NCBI GenBank assembly: GCA_018340805.1 | Contig: JACMZG010001914.1 | Span: forward strand, 12,192,667 to 12,256,666 | Length of the DNA: 64,000 nucleotides | Direction: 5' to 3' | Source: Microvelia longipes | Lineage: Eukaryota > Arthropoda > Insecta > Hemiptera > Veliidae | Part shown: positions 42,950-55,193 of the stretch, in pieces | Position numbering within the stretch: position 1 is the stretch's first letter | Layout of the letters: each line of letters opens with the position of its first letter | Translations under genes and position numbers: made by a program | Notes under the pieces: generated by a model | What the model was told of the DNA's origin: nothing | Database searches by the model: none | Seen by the model: the letters and a program-made list of their open reading frames with translations, nothing else

Positions 42950-45946
42950 ATAAGTAATAGGTATCTTACCTAACTTTTAAAGAGTCGTTATTATTATATG
43001 AAAAAGCCGACATATTAAAAGAAAATTAAAACACAATAGCAAAATGGAATAACTCTACTTAATTAATAATAGTAAGAGCTCACTATAAATGCTCAAACAA
43101 TCAATTTTACATCATCAACGAAAATAAATTAATAAGAATTTGAGATGGCAGAAAAAAAACCGCCGGCAAAAAGATTGAGATCGACTATTGCATATTTAGA
43201 CCTAGAATCATACTAATAGTTTTACGATGTTCTTAATATTTTTAACATTTTATTCTTGGTAAATAATGCTGGTCGGTAGAGGGTTCAAACTACAACAGAA
43301 AGAGTAACTATAGTATTAAACAAACAAATACACGATGTATATTTAACTAGTACATTAACGCTTAATAGTAGCTCTTCGCATTTTTAGGAGAAATGAATAC
43401 ATCGAAGATTTTTTTTCATTTTTATAAAAAAAAAGATTCTAAACCAAGGAAAAAACAAACGTTTTCGAAAATGAGGCAAAGGAAGCTGAATTTTTTGGTC
43501 AATTATTCTTTTGACAAAAAAAATTAAGTCAGTTATTTTAGTGGACCTCTGATTACATATTAATAACTGGTAATAACTGGATTAAATAAAAAAAATTTAT
43601 CACAAATAAATCTCATCATTTTTATTTGACTACTTATTGTAAAATTATTCGATATGCTTTTTTATAACGCTACCTTGTTGAAGTTTACATCCACAAAATC
43701 TCTTAAAATGAACTAGAAATTATACATAAACAAATGCGCATTAGTAAACCAGGATCAAACACTTAAGTGTAAAATTTGTTCAAGTTCATACAGGAATTAA
43801 CCAATTGCAGAGTTTCATAGACAAGTTGAACCTTCGGGTACAATGGACCCACTTAAGAGATAATCCACACTGGGAAAAAAGTGAAAACTTAAGTGATCAA
43901 TCATCGGAAAAAGCGACTAAGAAATTTTTAATAAGGTTTTTGGGTGGAAAAATAAAAACTTGAAGTTATTTTTGTGGTTATAAGTGTTGTTATATAAATA
44001 TTTCAATAAATATTTATTTTATCGTATAAATACGATATATTTTACAAGTTTACGAATTAAGTCTGCAAACTTAATATTTGTTAATATTTCAGATAGGGAC
44101 TTACACTTAATAAACAATGACTTTCTGCAAGTCAATGAAGGCTTACACTTCGCTAGTTTCAGCAACTTGGTCATTTTCATTTGCAGAAGTATCGGGGTTT
44201 CCAGAGTTATCAAGGACTTCAGAGTTCTCTGGGAGTTCAGAATTTGGATTATCATCAGCCTTTGATTCTTCAGTCATATAAAAACCCGAATTGTCTTAGA
44301 ATGTAATTAAATTATCAGTCCTTATTCTAATACACACATAGGCTAAACTATAACGCATTATTAAAAGAACGGCATAATTTTTGACCTAATAAACTAACAG
44401 GATACTAAGGTATAAGAAGTGTCTATAGAAGAATATACAGAAAAGTAACAATGACAGATGACAGTATCTTGTCATGAACTGTCATTAATTTAACCATATT
44501 GTTCAACCCGTACTAGATTATGCTAATGTTCATATTTATTCTAAAGTTAAGTTGTTAAGGATGTTGTATACTCTTCTAAATATACTCTTCTAATCCTAAC
44601 CGGAACTGCACACTCAGCATCTACATCTAAAGCTTACTGTACTCTACCTCTTTCTCTTACTGTATCTCATCTCGTATTACTGTAAAGCTTTAACCATAGA
44701 TAAACAAGATTAACATAGATGGTTTTTGAAAGAAAAGTAAAATTTTCTTCCATAGTTAGTCAAGTTGGTTCCTGATGTGAAAGCAAAATTTGATTAGTGG
44801 AAGTTAGGGTGGCGAGGGTATTCGAGTGCTTAGAGTATTTTCAAGTCTGCACAAAACATTCGTATCAAAGACAAAAAATACGGGCCTTGTTTCCGTGTTT
44901 TTTAAACTTAACCTTAATCTCAACTTTATTTAATTACTAAACTTTATTTTCTTCCAAGATTCTCCTTTCCATTTAAGTAGTTTTAATAACAGTCCAAAAG
45001 GTTTTAATAGTCATTAATTTTATAACAAAGCAATAGAAATAATACACGAAAATACCACAGTTTTAGCCTTAACAAGTTAAGGTGCAGACTGATTCTTCGG
45101 TCCGCTTGCTCGAAGAGGCACCAAAAACATTGTCATAGTGACCAGAACCGATGATCTAGGAAGTCAACCATGCATAGATACCCTTGATCGTCACAGCTAC
45201 TTAATGGAACAGTGAGTTTTCTACGGCCTTTAAATCAAATTAAATCTATCTAATGAAACCCTAGCACTTTGCACTATGATTACTTACGAAGCCTAAAATT
45301 AAACAATCTCCTACTTAGTATCCTAATAATTAATAGTATTCTGATTTGGATTTACAACATCGGACGTCGGAGTCGGACGTCCAACAACGAGAGATTAAAA
45401 AAGGTTTTCTTATAACCAATTTTATTGTTTATTTATACTTTTCCTCATTTATACCGTAGGTATATAGAAAAAATTTGCATGTATAAACTCCTGCAACTAG
45501 AACCAAGCGAGAGAAGCTCAAAGTCGTTGACTATTAATAGAGTTAATTTTCTCTAAACGTGCAAAACATGACACGTTTAAAGGTTAACAGACTTACCAAC
45601 TTAGTAGGTATGAAAGCTAGTGCCAAATACCCTAGCGTTCCAAATGAAGGTTATTTCCATTTGTAACTCGTTACATTCTCGATAAATCATCCAAATATTA
45701 TAAAAAATATGGAAAAAACTATACATTTTTAAATATTCAAAGACATAATATACACGCGGTTTATATAATTTCTATAATCAAATATACTTCAAGAACACAT
45801 AAAGTTATAACACATTATGTATAAAATTAGAACACTTGAATATGTCAGTGTGAGTAGGAGTCGTGATAATACTATCAGTTGTCATGCATTTGTAGATAAG
45901 TTAAAATAACACTAAAATATTTATTATATTATTTAAACATTATTTA
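42950..45946. other. Intron sequence, nothing recognised
   Basis: AT-rich, with overlapping open frames on both strands at 43984-44265 that have no motif. A half copy of the CTTTTCCTCATTTATACC word occurs near 45439. No exon was found. Confidence 0.4.
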
Positions 45947-46860
45947 AAGTTCCGAGGGGTACCAAGGAACTTTTCCTCATTACATCGGATTTGCTTCGCT
46001 CATCCTTCCTGCATAGGACTCGCTTCGTTCGTCCTCAGAAATACAGTTCGCCAAATTTATACTAAAACATGCCATTGGTCTCGCTTCGCTCGTCTTCAGA
46101 TAGTAAATACATCCGCATCATTCTCAGCGGTCACACATACAGCACAGACCACGCTCAATGCTGCGCAACTTTTATAATCCAACGAAAATCAAGGATATAC
46201 TTGTCGTAGTAAAACGAAACTTGGTGAACTTATTTAATACGTGAAGGTACCAAACTTCAATAACTATATCAAAATTAGTACTTGTACCAAAATGTAACCT
46301 AATCATGTACCTATATCAAATGTACAATATCAACATCAGGTTCAAATGTACCTATATCATACTTGTACCAAAATTCAATTTAACTAGGTCATTTTCTGAT
46401 TGATTTTTACAATTTTTTAATAACGTACACAAGTCATTTGATAAAAAATAAACGAATGCATTATACATGGCTAATACTAATGTCTTATACATGGGTGATG
46501 CGTGCCAAATCTTAAATTGATAGCAACATTTTTTCGCTGAGTCATTATTGCGGGTTAATGACGTCATAAAATATTTTCCAAATAGCACAATTACAGCAGT
46601 AGTCTGATTTGTGTACAAAGTTTCAACTCTCTAGCATAAATACACTTGGAGCTACAATGATAAAACACACACACACACATACAGACAAACAACTTTAAAT
46701 AAGTTGCTTTAAATAAAATGTAAAATTAAGAAGGTTGTTTTTAAGACTCAGGAGGTCTTAAAAACACCTGAAACGGATAATTCCAGAGACATCCCGGTTT
46801 CGGATATTTTTGCAAACACAATACTTTTCCTATATATCTAAGGTATAAATGAGGAAAAGT
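45947..46860. repeat. Dispersed repeat family B/F, long copy
   Basis: About 910 bases: GTTCCGAGGGGTACC, GGATTTGCTTCGCTCATCCT, ACTCGCTTCGTTCGTCCTCA, GCCAAATTTATACT, TCTCGCTTCGCTCGTCTTCA, CTCAGCGGTCACACATACAG, GGGTTAATGACGTCATAAAA, CTCTAGCATAAATACACTTG, (AC)n, ACCTGAAACGGATAATTCC, CCCGGTTTCGGAT and the palindrome at 46821-46860. The reversed order is found at 51921-52640. It has no coding capacity and is probably a non-autonomous element with unlike ends. Confidence 0.75.
46821..46860. repeat. Palindromic CTTTTCC terminus, copy 3
   Basis: ATACTTTTCCTATATATCTA followed by AGGTATAAATGAGGAAAAGT, at the end of the long repeat copy. Confidence 0.8.
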
Positions 46861-47262
46861 CAAAATACACAAAGGGCTCTTTCTGAGTGAGCCGAAGGGC
46901 CGCGAAGCAGTAGCAACACTACCTCACGGAATGTGCTGATTACAGATGTGCAACAGGTCATTACTATAGCACATAGACGTAAATTTATCACTTTAATTTA
47001 GCTTCAGAAATATTTTTAGCATATATTCCCAACCTTGTTAGAAAACGATTGAAAAACAGCAGATTTATAATTTTAAAAGACGTTTCTGGGTGACACGGAG
47101 ATCACAGTTCTCTGGCATAAGTGTTCTTTACACACCCCAAGTAATTATAAAAACCCCAAAACGAAAAACACTTCTGTCATAAAACCTTCTTAACATCAAT
47201 TCAACAATAAAATTTTCCCCACCTCTAACCCATAAAAACGAAAAATCTTTAACTCTACTTAC
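46861..47262. other. Start of the first intron, nothing recognised
   Basis: Contains GCCGAAGGGCCGCGAAGCAG near 46893, another GCGAAGC word. There is no exon. Confidence 0.4.
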
Positions 47263-47306
47263 GAAATCAAAGGAACTTTCTCAATAGTTTTTGTCCTTTT
47301 CGACAT
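47263..47306 (-). CDS. SLC30A2/3/8-like: Zinc transporter, first coding exon
   Basis: The exon opens with ATG at 47306 and gives 14 codons (MSKRTKTIEKVPLI) plus two bases, then a consensus donor GTAAGT at 47262-47257. The two bases TC join the first base A of the exon at 33488 to make Ser, and the frame stays open. The peptide around the junction (EKVPLIS then SQTGGNAYGSL) has the basic/acidic head, the leucine pair and the YGSL-like stretch seen at the start of ZnT2-type proteins. The base context before ATG (TTAAAT) is AT-rich but acceptable. I could not find a 5' untranslated exon or a promoter upstream with confidence. The exon is too short to be found by open-frame scanning. It could be a chance match, but the phase, donor and family-like sequence agree together. 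Confidence 0.72.
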
Positions 47307-48232
47307 ATTTAATCCTTTTAATGAAGATAAAACTTCCTAAACCACTTTTATTAAATTAATTAAATCTCTCACAAATAATGATTTTAAAATATTAAAAATT
47401 AATTAAAACATTTATTTAACACAAGGTTAGAAATAACTTCCTTAACCGAATAATAATTAAAAAAGAATAATAGAAAATAATTAGAAAATCACTCTATTTA
47501 ATTAACTAAAGTTCGAAATGCACAATTTTAGTTCCATTTTACGAACATTTCATTATAAATGAAATGTAATAAAATTAAAGTTCTCTTAAACGATTATACA
47601 ACTTAAAAAAATACAAAAAAATTTTCTTTAAATTTAAAATTTGTTTATAACACTTTAAAAAATTTTGGGTTTGTAACAATATTAGGAAAGCAACAGGAAG
47701 ACTAAGATGGAGTCTTTTAAATTAGTTTGATTTTTATCTTCAAGTGTCAAATACTTGAAGTGAACCTGATAATTTGTAAAATTATTGATAATGAGTCTTT
47801 AGATATAATAATTATTGAATTCATATTATTTAATTTATTGTTTAAATGAAAATACTAAACTGATAAATATTCAATATTGTATTTATCCCATACAAATTCA
47901 TCCAAAAAACTTAAACCAGGTTTTTAGCGATTTTTCAAAGAAAATGTTTTTATTAGAGTCTAAAAAAATATGAGTATTACCAGTAAAAAACTAAGAGACA
48001 AATTAATATTATTATATTTAATATTAATAATTATGTATAAGTAAATATTAATTAAATTGGCTCACAGTACGTATATTTTTTTTTTTTATTTAAATTCTTT
48101 CTAATTACAACAAACATTAATTAATAATAAAACTTATCCACAGAATGATAGGGCAGGTCCACAATGTCTTACAAATTACCTATTTGAAAGGTATAAAAAA
48201 TATTTTACAGATGAATGTATTAGACTATACCA
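47307..48232. other. Region upstream of the zinc transporter start codon
   Basis: Expected to hold the 5' untranslated region and possibly the promoter. It is strongly AT-rich. I could not pick out a promoter, a metal-response element or an untranslated exon with any confidence. Confidence 0.4.
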
Positions 48233-48246
48233 CACAAACACACACT

Positions 48247-48310
<64 letters not shown>
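48233..48310. repeat. (CA)n(TA)n microsatellite
   Basis: CACA repeat followed by TA repeat. The open frame across it is compositional. Confidence 0.95.
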
Positions 48311-48311
<1 letters not shown>

Positions 48312-48719
48312 CATTTATGTAAGTATGTATAATATCTGTATTTTTTTTTTACATATTAATATAATCTAATTTACTCTGTTTATTTATAAGTTTCATAATT
48401 ATTTAAAATTTTTAAACTAACAAAATAATAACTAAATATATAAAAATGATATAAAAAATGATGGTAATAATAATTATAAGATAAATAAAAGTAATGATAA
48501 ATAAATAAAGTACATTATAAGAAAATAAGTATAATGGAAATAAATAAGAGTAAATAATAGAATTATAACAATAAGTGTTACAAATAATAAATAGTAAAAT
48601 AATTTAACTCAGAACAACCACAGCTAAAAGCTGATTTAAGAAAATATAAGGAAGTGAAGAAATAAATAAGGATGTGTATGTACATAATAAGAATTAAAAC
48701 CAAATAAAATAACTACATA

Positions 48720-48917
<198 letters not shown>

Positions 48918-50661
48918 AATTTACTAAAATTGATGTTATAACATTTTATTTAAAATGTAATTATTATTTTATAATTAATGGTTATACATTCATTCAATAT
49001 CTATATTCATCATATTTCTTATAATATTGAATGTTATAGTAATATTATAATTAACAAAAGTTTTAATACACTATCTAGTGAGCACTGGATCGGAAGTACA
49101 CTGTACAGATCGTAAGGCATTGTCTACTATGCCTTGTCCTACTACTACTACTACTAGACCTGGTCCACAATGCTTATGATTCCACTTCCGATTTTAACCT
49201 AACAGGATTATATGTATGTATGTTAAATAATGAAATAGTTATAATAAAATAATAAGATTAAATGTTTTAAAATGCGTGCTCTTAAATAAAAATATCAACT
49301 TAAATTTACATAAATTCACGTGTATAATATTTACATCTATAATTTAAATTTCAATTTAAAGAGGGATCTAAAGCTTTGTAGACCTTTTAGGGTCAGGTTA
49401 CCCAAACAGCCTTACTATCTAACTTTTTTATACGATCCAATAGTTTATAATAAATCAAAGAGTACTATACTAATAATATTATTATAACATTAATTATTAT
49501 AAATTATATTATCAAAAATATATGGCTCCGGTTTACACCAAATAAATATTGTATACTTTTGCCAATAAAGAACTTGTTTAAAAAAAATATTCTCAAAAAC
49601 GTACTTTGGTTTTATGCAAATCTAACCCATGCGTCAAACAAATATTTTAGATAACCTTTCAGATAGGTGAAAAATAAGGGAGACACCTTATCAGAATTTA
49701 ATTTTATTTCGTCATTAAACTAATTATAAACTCATAAGAAAACGGTAAGGTATACCTCGACCCACAAATAAATTTAAAGATAAACACACTCGCTTGATTA
49801 TAATTTAGCTAAAAAAAAAGCTTAAACTTAATAAGACAAAGGAGAATCCTCAACGAAAAACTATTTCAATTATAATTTTTACATTCAATAAAAAACGAGA
49901 TTTGTTTAAAACAATTATTCATTAAATTTTATTCAATATAACAAAAAAAACATCACATTATTTACATCCGAACAATTTAATTAGTTTTATCAAAAACAAT
50001 TAAATATTTGACTTGAAACATATAAGAGCAAAAGAATTAACATAATTGAAATTGTTACGTAAAAAGATTAATTACTTGATTAAATTAATCAATAACTAAA
50101 ATGGTCCAAAATGTCCATAAAATCCAGTACAGACCGACACAAAACAAAAAGAAAAACATGACGTACGACATTTTTCGACAGTGTTATCAATCAACGAAGG
50201 GAAAACTATCTGAAAATTAAAAAAAAGATAAAATCTAAACAAAGAGCATGATTGGTACTGCGTCATCTCCTGTCGGTCAATGGCTTATCTTAAAATGAGC
50301 TTATCTCTCAATAAACGTACAGATGCTTCTAATAATTCTTACTGTTTACTTTAGATAGAAAACGTTTATCTATTCTTACATAATTAAATCTGTGAAATGA
50401 TTTTAAATTCTAAAAAAAAGAGTGCCAGCAAATATTACTTGTAATCTATATCATCTTCTAGAAATTTACAAAAACCTTAAAAACTAAAATAATTGTAGGT
50501 TACAAAACTATATACTATTTACGAAAAAAGACAAAGGGCCTACGTTCATAGCCCCTTCAAAGTCTTGGTCCTACGGACTGCCTAGGCCCCAGGCCAGGGA
50601 TGCCTCCTCCTACCCCAAAAAAATTCACATGATTCCTCATGCTAAACATTTAATGAATTTG
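48918..50661. other. AT-rich sequence, one small GC-richer patch
   Basis: At 49080-49195 a GC-richer block is framed by ATCGGAAGT and its near complement ACTTCCGAT and contains an ACT triplet run (CTACTACTACTACTACTAG); it may be a short MITE. At 50540-50620 another GC-rich patch (GGGCCTACGTTCATAGCCCC) is seen. No gene. Confidence 0.45.
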
Positions 50662-50993
50662 CACAAATTTCAGTTTTCTTGCAATAAGTGGTTCCCTGTG
50701 TGAAAAACATGAAGAAGAAATTTGTCAAAGGTGATACAATGTTCTATAAAACGAGTGTTTAATAAACAAAATCGGATGACTACAGCCAAAGTTAAGGCTC
50801 CTTCAATAACACCAAAAATGGTTAATTTATGCATTCAGCGATCTTTTTTTAAAAAAAAAATGACTTTTGGGCATATCATATTTTAATGAAAAACACTCGT
50901 TTCATAGGAAATTGTATCAGCTTTAAAAAATGTTTTCTTTATGTTTTGCACACAACCCACGGGGGAACTTATTGCAAGAAAACTGAAATTTGT
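50662..50993. repeat. Foldback element (about 110-bp arms)
   Basis: CACAAATTTCAGTTTTCTTG..CAATAAGTGGTTCCCTGTGT..AACGAGTGTTT is mirrored by AAACACTCGTTTCATAGG..GGGGGAACTTATTGCAAGAA..AACTGAAATTTGTG. The centre includes a T8A10 run. Confidence 0.88.
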
Positions 50994-51920
50994 GCTATTC
51001 TCTAATATTTGGATCGAGGGCATTCTCATGAAGGGCTCACTCAAGTAGCATAGGCAGACTATGCTTTTCCTTTATAATTTAAGGTATATTTTCATAAACA
51101 TTTGGTTTGAAGCAAAACAAAATGACATTTTTTAGCCCTGGCTCTTGGACTATGAAAACAAACTTATTTTTATTAAATATTTATGACGTCATTAACCCAT
51201 ATTAATGACAAAATGTTTAAAACTTCACTAAAATTTCGTATTGGATCGAACTGTAACTTGATACACAAGTTTTCCCTCCTCCCAAACAACAAGGAAACAA
51301 ATAAATACCTGGTTATGCTGGAAACAGGTTCCGAGTGATTGCCGTCATTAATAAAAGTTATCAAAACTTCCTGAGATACGTTTGTCACTCTTATCATTAT
51401 TATATTTTAAATCATAAATTAAATCAGAGACCTATTGACCAAAATCAACACCAAAACGCATGCAAAAGTAATTGCATAGTTTATAACGAAACTCAATTCC
51501 ACGGACAACCTAACAAGACTACTAAACCTTAAAACAAAAATGCATTTTATCTAAGTATGGAATAATCTCTAATAATAATAATTCAATGAAAAAAAGTTAG
51601 TCCGTGTGGTGAAAAACTAAATGTTTGAATCTTGAAAGCCAATAGTTAAATAGATAAGGGGAATAAAAAGCCGAGATATGGGTATGATAATAGATATGTT
51701 CCATTATAGTCAAAAATGATGTAGATAAGGAAATAGTGAAGTATTGTGGTAAATTATAGAGGCTGCAAACAATACATAAGATATAGATTCGGAAATAGTG
51801 TAGGTAACAAGGCACAATTTTGATAAATAAAAACTTATTTAGTCTATTTCGGCTCCACAAGCTACAGTGTAAAACCTATGTAGGTTTTACATAGGTACTG
51901 AGATACTCCACAACCGAATT
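50994..51920. other. AT-rich sequence, nothing recognised
   Basis: Includes another TTATGACGTCATTAACCC word (51181) and a partial CTTTTCCTTTATAATTTAAG word (51063), so part is an old family F relative. No gene. Open frames at 51173-51860 lack motifs. Confidence 0.4.
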
Positions 51921-52640
51921 TTACTTTTCCTCATTTATACCGTAGGTATGTAGGAAAAGTATTGAGTTTGCGAAAAAATCCGAAACCGGGGATAATCCGT
52001 TTTTAAGGTCTCCTAAGTTGTCTGTCTATATGTGTGTCTTTTATCAACGTAGCTCCTAGTGTATTTATGCTAGAGAGTTAAAACTTTGTAGAAAAATTAA
52101 TCTACCGTTGTAGTTGTGCTATTCCGAAAATGATTTTATATGACGTCATTAACCCGCGATATAGACTCGAAGAATCATAAAATAAATTTCGAAAAAACCA
52201 TAAAACCAATTGAAATTTAGTACGCACGTGGGCATGTATAAGACTAACATATGTGCTAAGTTTAATATTATTATCAACATTAGTTCAGTTTTTATCGAAT
52301 GATTTGTGTACGCGATTAAAAAAAATAAAAAATCAGAAAATGATTATATTAAGTTGAAATTTAGTACTAGTGTACACCTTTACTTAATAAATAACTACTC
52401 AATGTTTCGTTTCAATACGATGATTTTTGTTGGATCATAAGAGTTAAGCAGCATTGAGCGTGTTGAGTGCTGTATGGGTGACCGCTGAGAATGTAACGGA
52501 TGCATTTACTATCTGAGGACAAGTGAAGCTAGTCCGAGGACATGCTGCAGTATAAATTTGGCAAATTGTATATTCTGAGGGCGAGCGAAGCGAATACAAT
52601 GTGAAGAAAAGTTCCGAGGTACCCCGAACCCGATTTTTCA
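51921..52640. repeat. Dispersed repeat family B/F, reversed copy
   Basis: Runs from the palindrome TACTTTTCCTCATTTATACC (51922) through CCGAAACCGGGGATAATCCG, GTGTATTTATGCTAGAGAGT, TATGACGTCATTAACCCGCG and GTGACCGCTGAGAATGTAAC to GAGGGCGAGCGAAGCGAATA and AAAAGTTCCGAGGTACCCCG. It is the reverse order of 45947-46860 with deletions (no AC run). Confidence 0.78.
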
Positions 52641-52668
52641 AATATTTTTTAATGCAAATAATCTATTT

Positions 52669-52669
<1 letters not shown>

Positions 52670-52762
<93 letters not shown>
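52670..52762. repeat. (TA)n tract
   Basis: Almost pure TA repeat. Confidence 0.95.
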
Positions 52763-52767
<5 letters not shown>

Positions 52768-53559
52768 AAAGACATAAAATAGCGATCATTAAAAAAGTGT
52801 GTACTAAATTACGAACTTAAGTCTGCAAAGTGTCTAAATAAAGATCCTTCTTATTAAAGTCTTCTTTTCTTTTAAACCCTTCGGAAAACAATATGTTGGA
52901 CAGATTTAAAATTATTTCATTGTCCGTCCGCTGACACTCCAGCATCTATACAGCTAAAACTACTAATTAAACGCAACTATAACAAGACTTCATTACGGTT
53001 TTCTATTTAGTGTTGTTAATATTTAACAATAACGTCAACAGCGCCATCCTTATTACCATAATAATATTGATAATTAAGGAAAGCAACATTGAAAACCGAG
53101 TATTTTGAAATAATCATACAGAACTATAATTTAATGTACAATAAATGAGTTTATTCAAGCCCCTGTGTTTGTTATTGCTTCAGTTATGAGCTCTAAAAAC
53201 CAGGAAACGTCCTCGCTCGATGTTGCTTATCATTATTGATCTAACAAAAACCGTTGATAAACAAACCATATTGAATTTGTCCTTAGAATATTTAAAAACT
53301 TTATTATAAACACTTTTTATTAAATAAATATTTTAAAGATTTTTTTAGATACTTCAGGTGACGCCATTTTGATCCGCTGTGTTTGATTAACCCCAAAATC
53401 TTATTAGTTCTTCCTCCCATTGGACTTTACTTTTGTGTCAAGTTTCATTGAAATTTCATAAGCCATTGAGCAAGGTGAAGAGTGTAAGCACATCCATACA
53501 CATATATACATACAAACACCAAACTAGTTTTCGATTTTTAGGACCCGTAGGTGTTGAAA
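52763..53559. other. AT-rich sequence, nothing recognised
   Basis: No exon or repeat unit seen. There is a CATATATACATACAAAC-type short run near 53502. Confidence 0.4.
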
Positions 53560-53566
53560 TGATAAA

Positions 53567-53780
53567 AAAACGTCTATTTCATGAATAAACGTCTATTAGA
53601 TGAAAAACGTCTATTTGATGAAAAAAAAGTATATTTGATGAAAAACGTGTATTTGATGATAAAACATCTATTTGACGAAAAAACCTGTATTTGACGAAAA
53701 AACCTCTATTTGACGAAAAAACCTCTATTTGACGAAAAAACCTCTATTTGACGAAAAAACGTCTATTCGATGAAAAAAGG
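53567..53780. repeat. Minisatellite of about 20 bp
   Basis: About eleven units of ACGTCTATTTGATGAAAAA and its variant ACCTCTATTTGACGAAAAA. The four units 53684-53759 are almost identical, showing local homogenisation. Confidence 0.93.
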
Positions 53781-54218
53781 GAAGTTATGTTTTTCTAATG
53801 CAATGCTCCCCCCTCTAATTAGAAGATAAGGAAGCAAAAATTAAAACTTCAATAAAATCTCTTCTAACTTGATAAAGAAGTTTTAAATGGACAAGAGAAT
53901 CACGTTTCTCGTTCATACTCCGATCTGCTTATTACTACATTACTGTATGTATGCCCTGGTTCAGGGGTGAGGAACCTGTTTCAGTAACGCAGTCATATTT
54001 TTTTTTTTTTTTTTTTTTTTTGTGGAGCCATACTGATATTACTTAGGAATTTAAGGTAGATAAAAGCATGAATGCTTTTCACTAAACATTTATACATAAT
54101 ATTTCCATAAAATAAATACTCCCTACAACACAAGCACACATATTTTATTATAAGCTCGTGACGTTACTCGACCATTTATAAACTATAACCAACACCTTAA
54201 CACCAATATAATATCATA

Positions 54219-54335
54219 TTAGTAGAGCAGACCAAAGTATATAATATATTAGTGGAGCAGACCAAAGTATATAATATCGTATTAGTAAAGCAGACCAAAG
54301 TATATAATATAATATTAGTGGAGCAGACCAAAGTA
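54219..54335. repeat. Tandem repeat, 30-37 bp
   Basis: Four units of ATTAGTGGAGCAGACCAAAG followed by TATATAATAT(CGTATT). Flanking sequence is AT-rich with a (T)24 run at 53999-54021. Confidence 0.9.
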
Positions 54336-54685
54336 TAGGATATTTTTTGAATCTTCTCGAAACGATTATATCAGTTGCTTTTCAGCCATTGATGTATTAA
54401 TGACGTAAAGGTCGAAAGATTTTACAAAAACAGGTCTCAGAAGTCAAATCGATTTAGAATTTTATTAAACGGTTAAGTACTTGTAAGTAGTTAAAAGTGA
54501 ATAAGTATGAAGTGTATTTCATGCAAGTGAACGCAAATGGCATAAGGAAGGTATTATAGAAAATGTTTAAGATAACAGCATATCAGTGATAAGACACGTC
54601 GATGAGTTAAATTCGTATCATATTATTTATCACGATGTAATTAACTTTAAAGTTTTTTAATACATTTTAGCGAATTACCATGAGA
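54336..54685. other. AT-rich sequence, nothing recognised
   Basis: No exon or repeat unit seen. Confidence 0.4.
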
Positions 54686-54880
54686 AAATTACTTCGTGGC
54701 TAGGTGGCCTCGAAGCGGCTAACATGATGAAAATTCGCTAAATAAGTGTAATATACCATGTAATATTTGTTTCATAAAACATTAAATAATACAAAATAAC
54801 AACTAGTACACAATGGAATGCTGCAGAGCAGGCCGACGGCACGCGAAGCTGTGGCCGCGATGTAGCAAGGGGCCGAAGAC
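54686..54880. repeat. Decayed copy of the hairpin-cluster repeat
   Basis: Shares the landmark order of 2867-3106: GCCTCGAAGCGGC, GAAAATTCGCTAAATA, ATACCATGTAATA, CAACTAGTACACAATG, GGCACGCGAAGCTGTGGCCG and GGGGCCGAAG. The hairpin arms no longer pair well. The Copia element inserted just to its right. Confidence 0.65.
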
Positions 54881-54913
54881 TACTGTCTAAAACAATAATA
54901 AGACGATGCCAAC

Positions 54914-55066
54914 TGTTGAGTTTGTTATTTTTATATATTTACTTTCAATAATCTGTCGTGTCAAGTTGTGTCAAATAGGTTCCATAATTAATATCTTAAC
55001 TTGTATTCACAATATAGTTTGTTATGTTCAAGTTGTATAAACTCTGCTAAGTGTAATTTTTCAACT
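54914..55066 (+). repeat. Copia 5' LTR
   Basis: Starts TGTTGAGTTTG and ends TTTTTCAACT, 153 bases. It differs from the 3' LTR by three small indels (5 bases in total) at 54984-55012 and by no clear substitution. Confidence 0.93.
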
Positions 55067-55083
55067 GGTTATGGGCCCAGTAC
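55067..55083 (+). other. Copia primer-binding site
   Basis: GGTTATGGGCCCAGTAC directly follows the LTR. It matches the internal initiator-Met tRNA sequence used by insect copia elements (established knowledge for copia). Confidence 0.85.
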
Positions 55084-55193
55084 TTCCAGACTGCGTGATA
55101 GGTAAGAAGTTTAAACATATTTAAGAAATTTTTTCTTTAAATTTTTGTTTACCAAGTTAATGTCAAAAACAGAAATATTAAAATTTTTTTAAG

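Noticed and set aside
43984..44265. Overlapping plus and minus frames of 93 and 78 codons
   Set aside because: Mirror images of each other in AT-rich intron sequence; no motif on either strand.
46876..46930. Third intact hairpin cluster of the GCGAAGC type
   Set aside because: Only one GCCGCGAAGC word is present and flanking arms do not pair, so it is at most a remnant.
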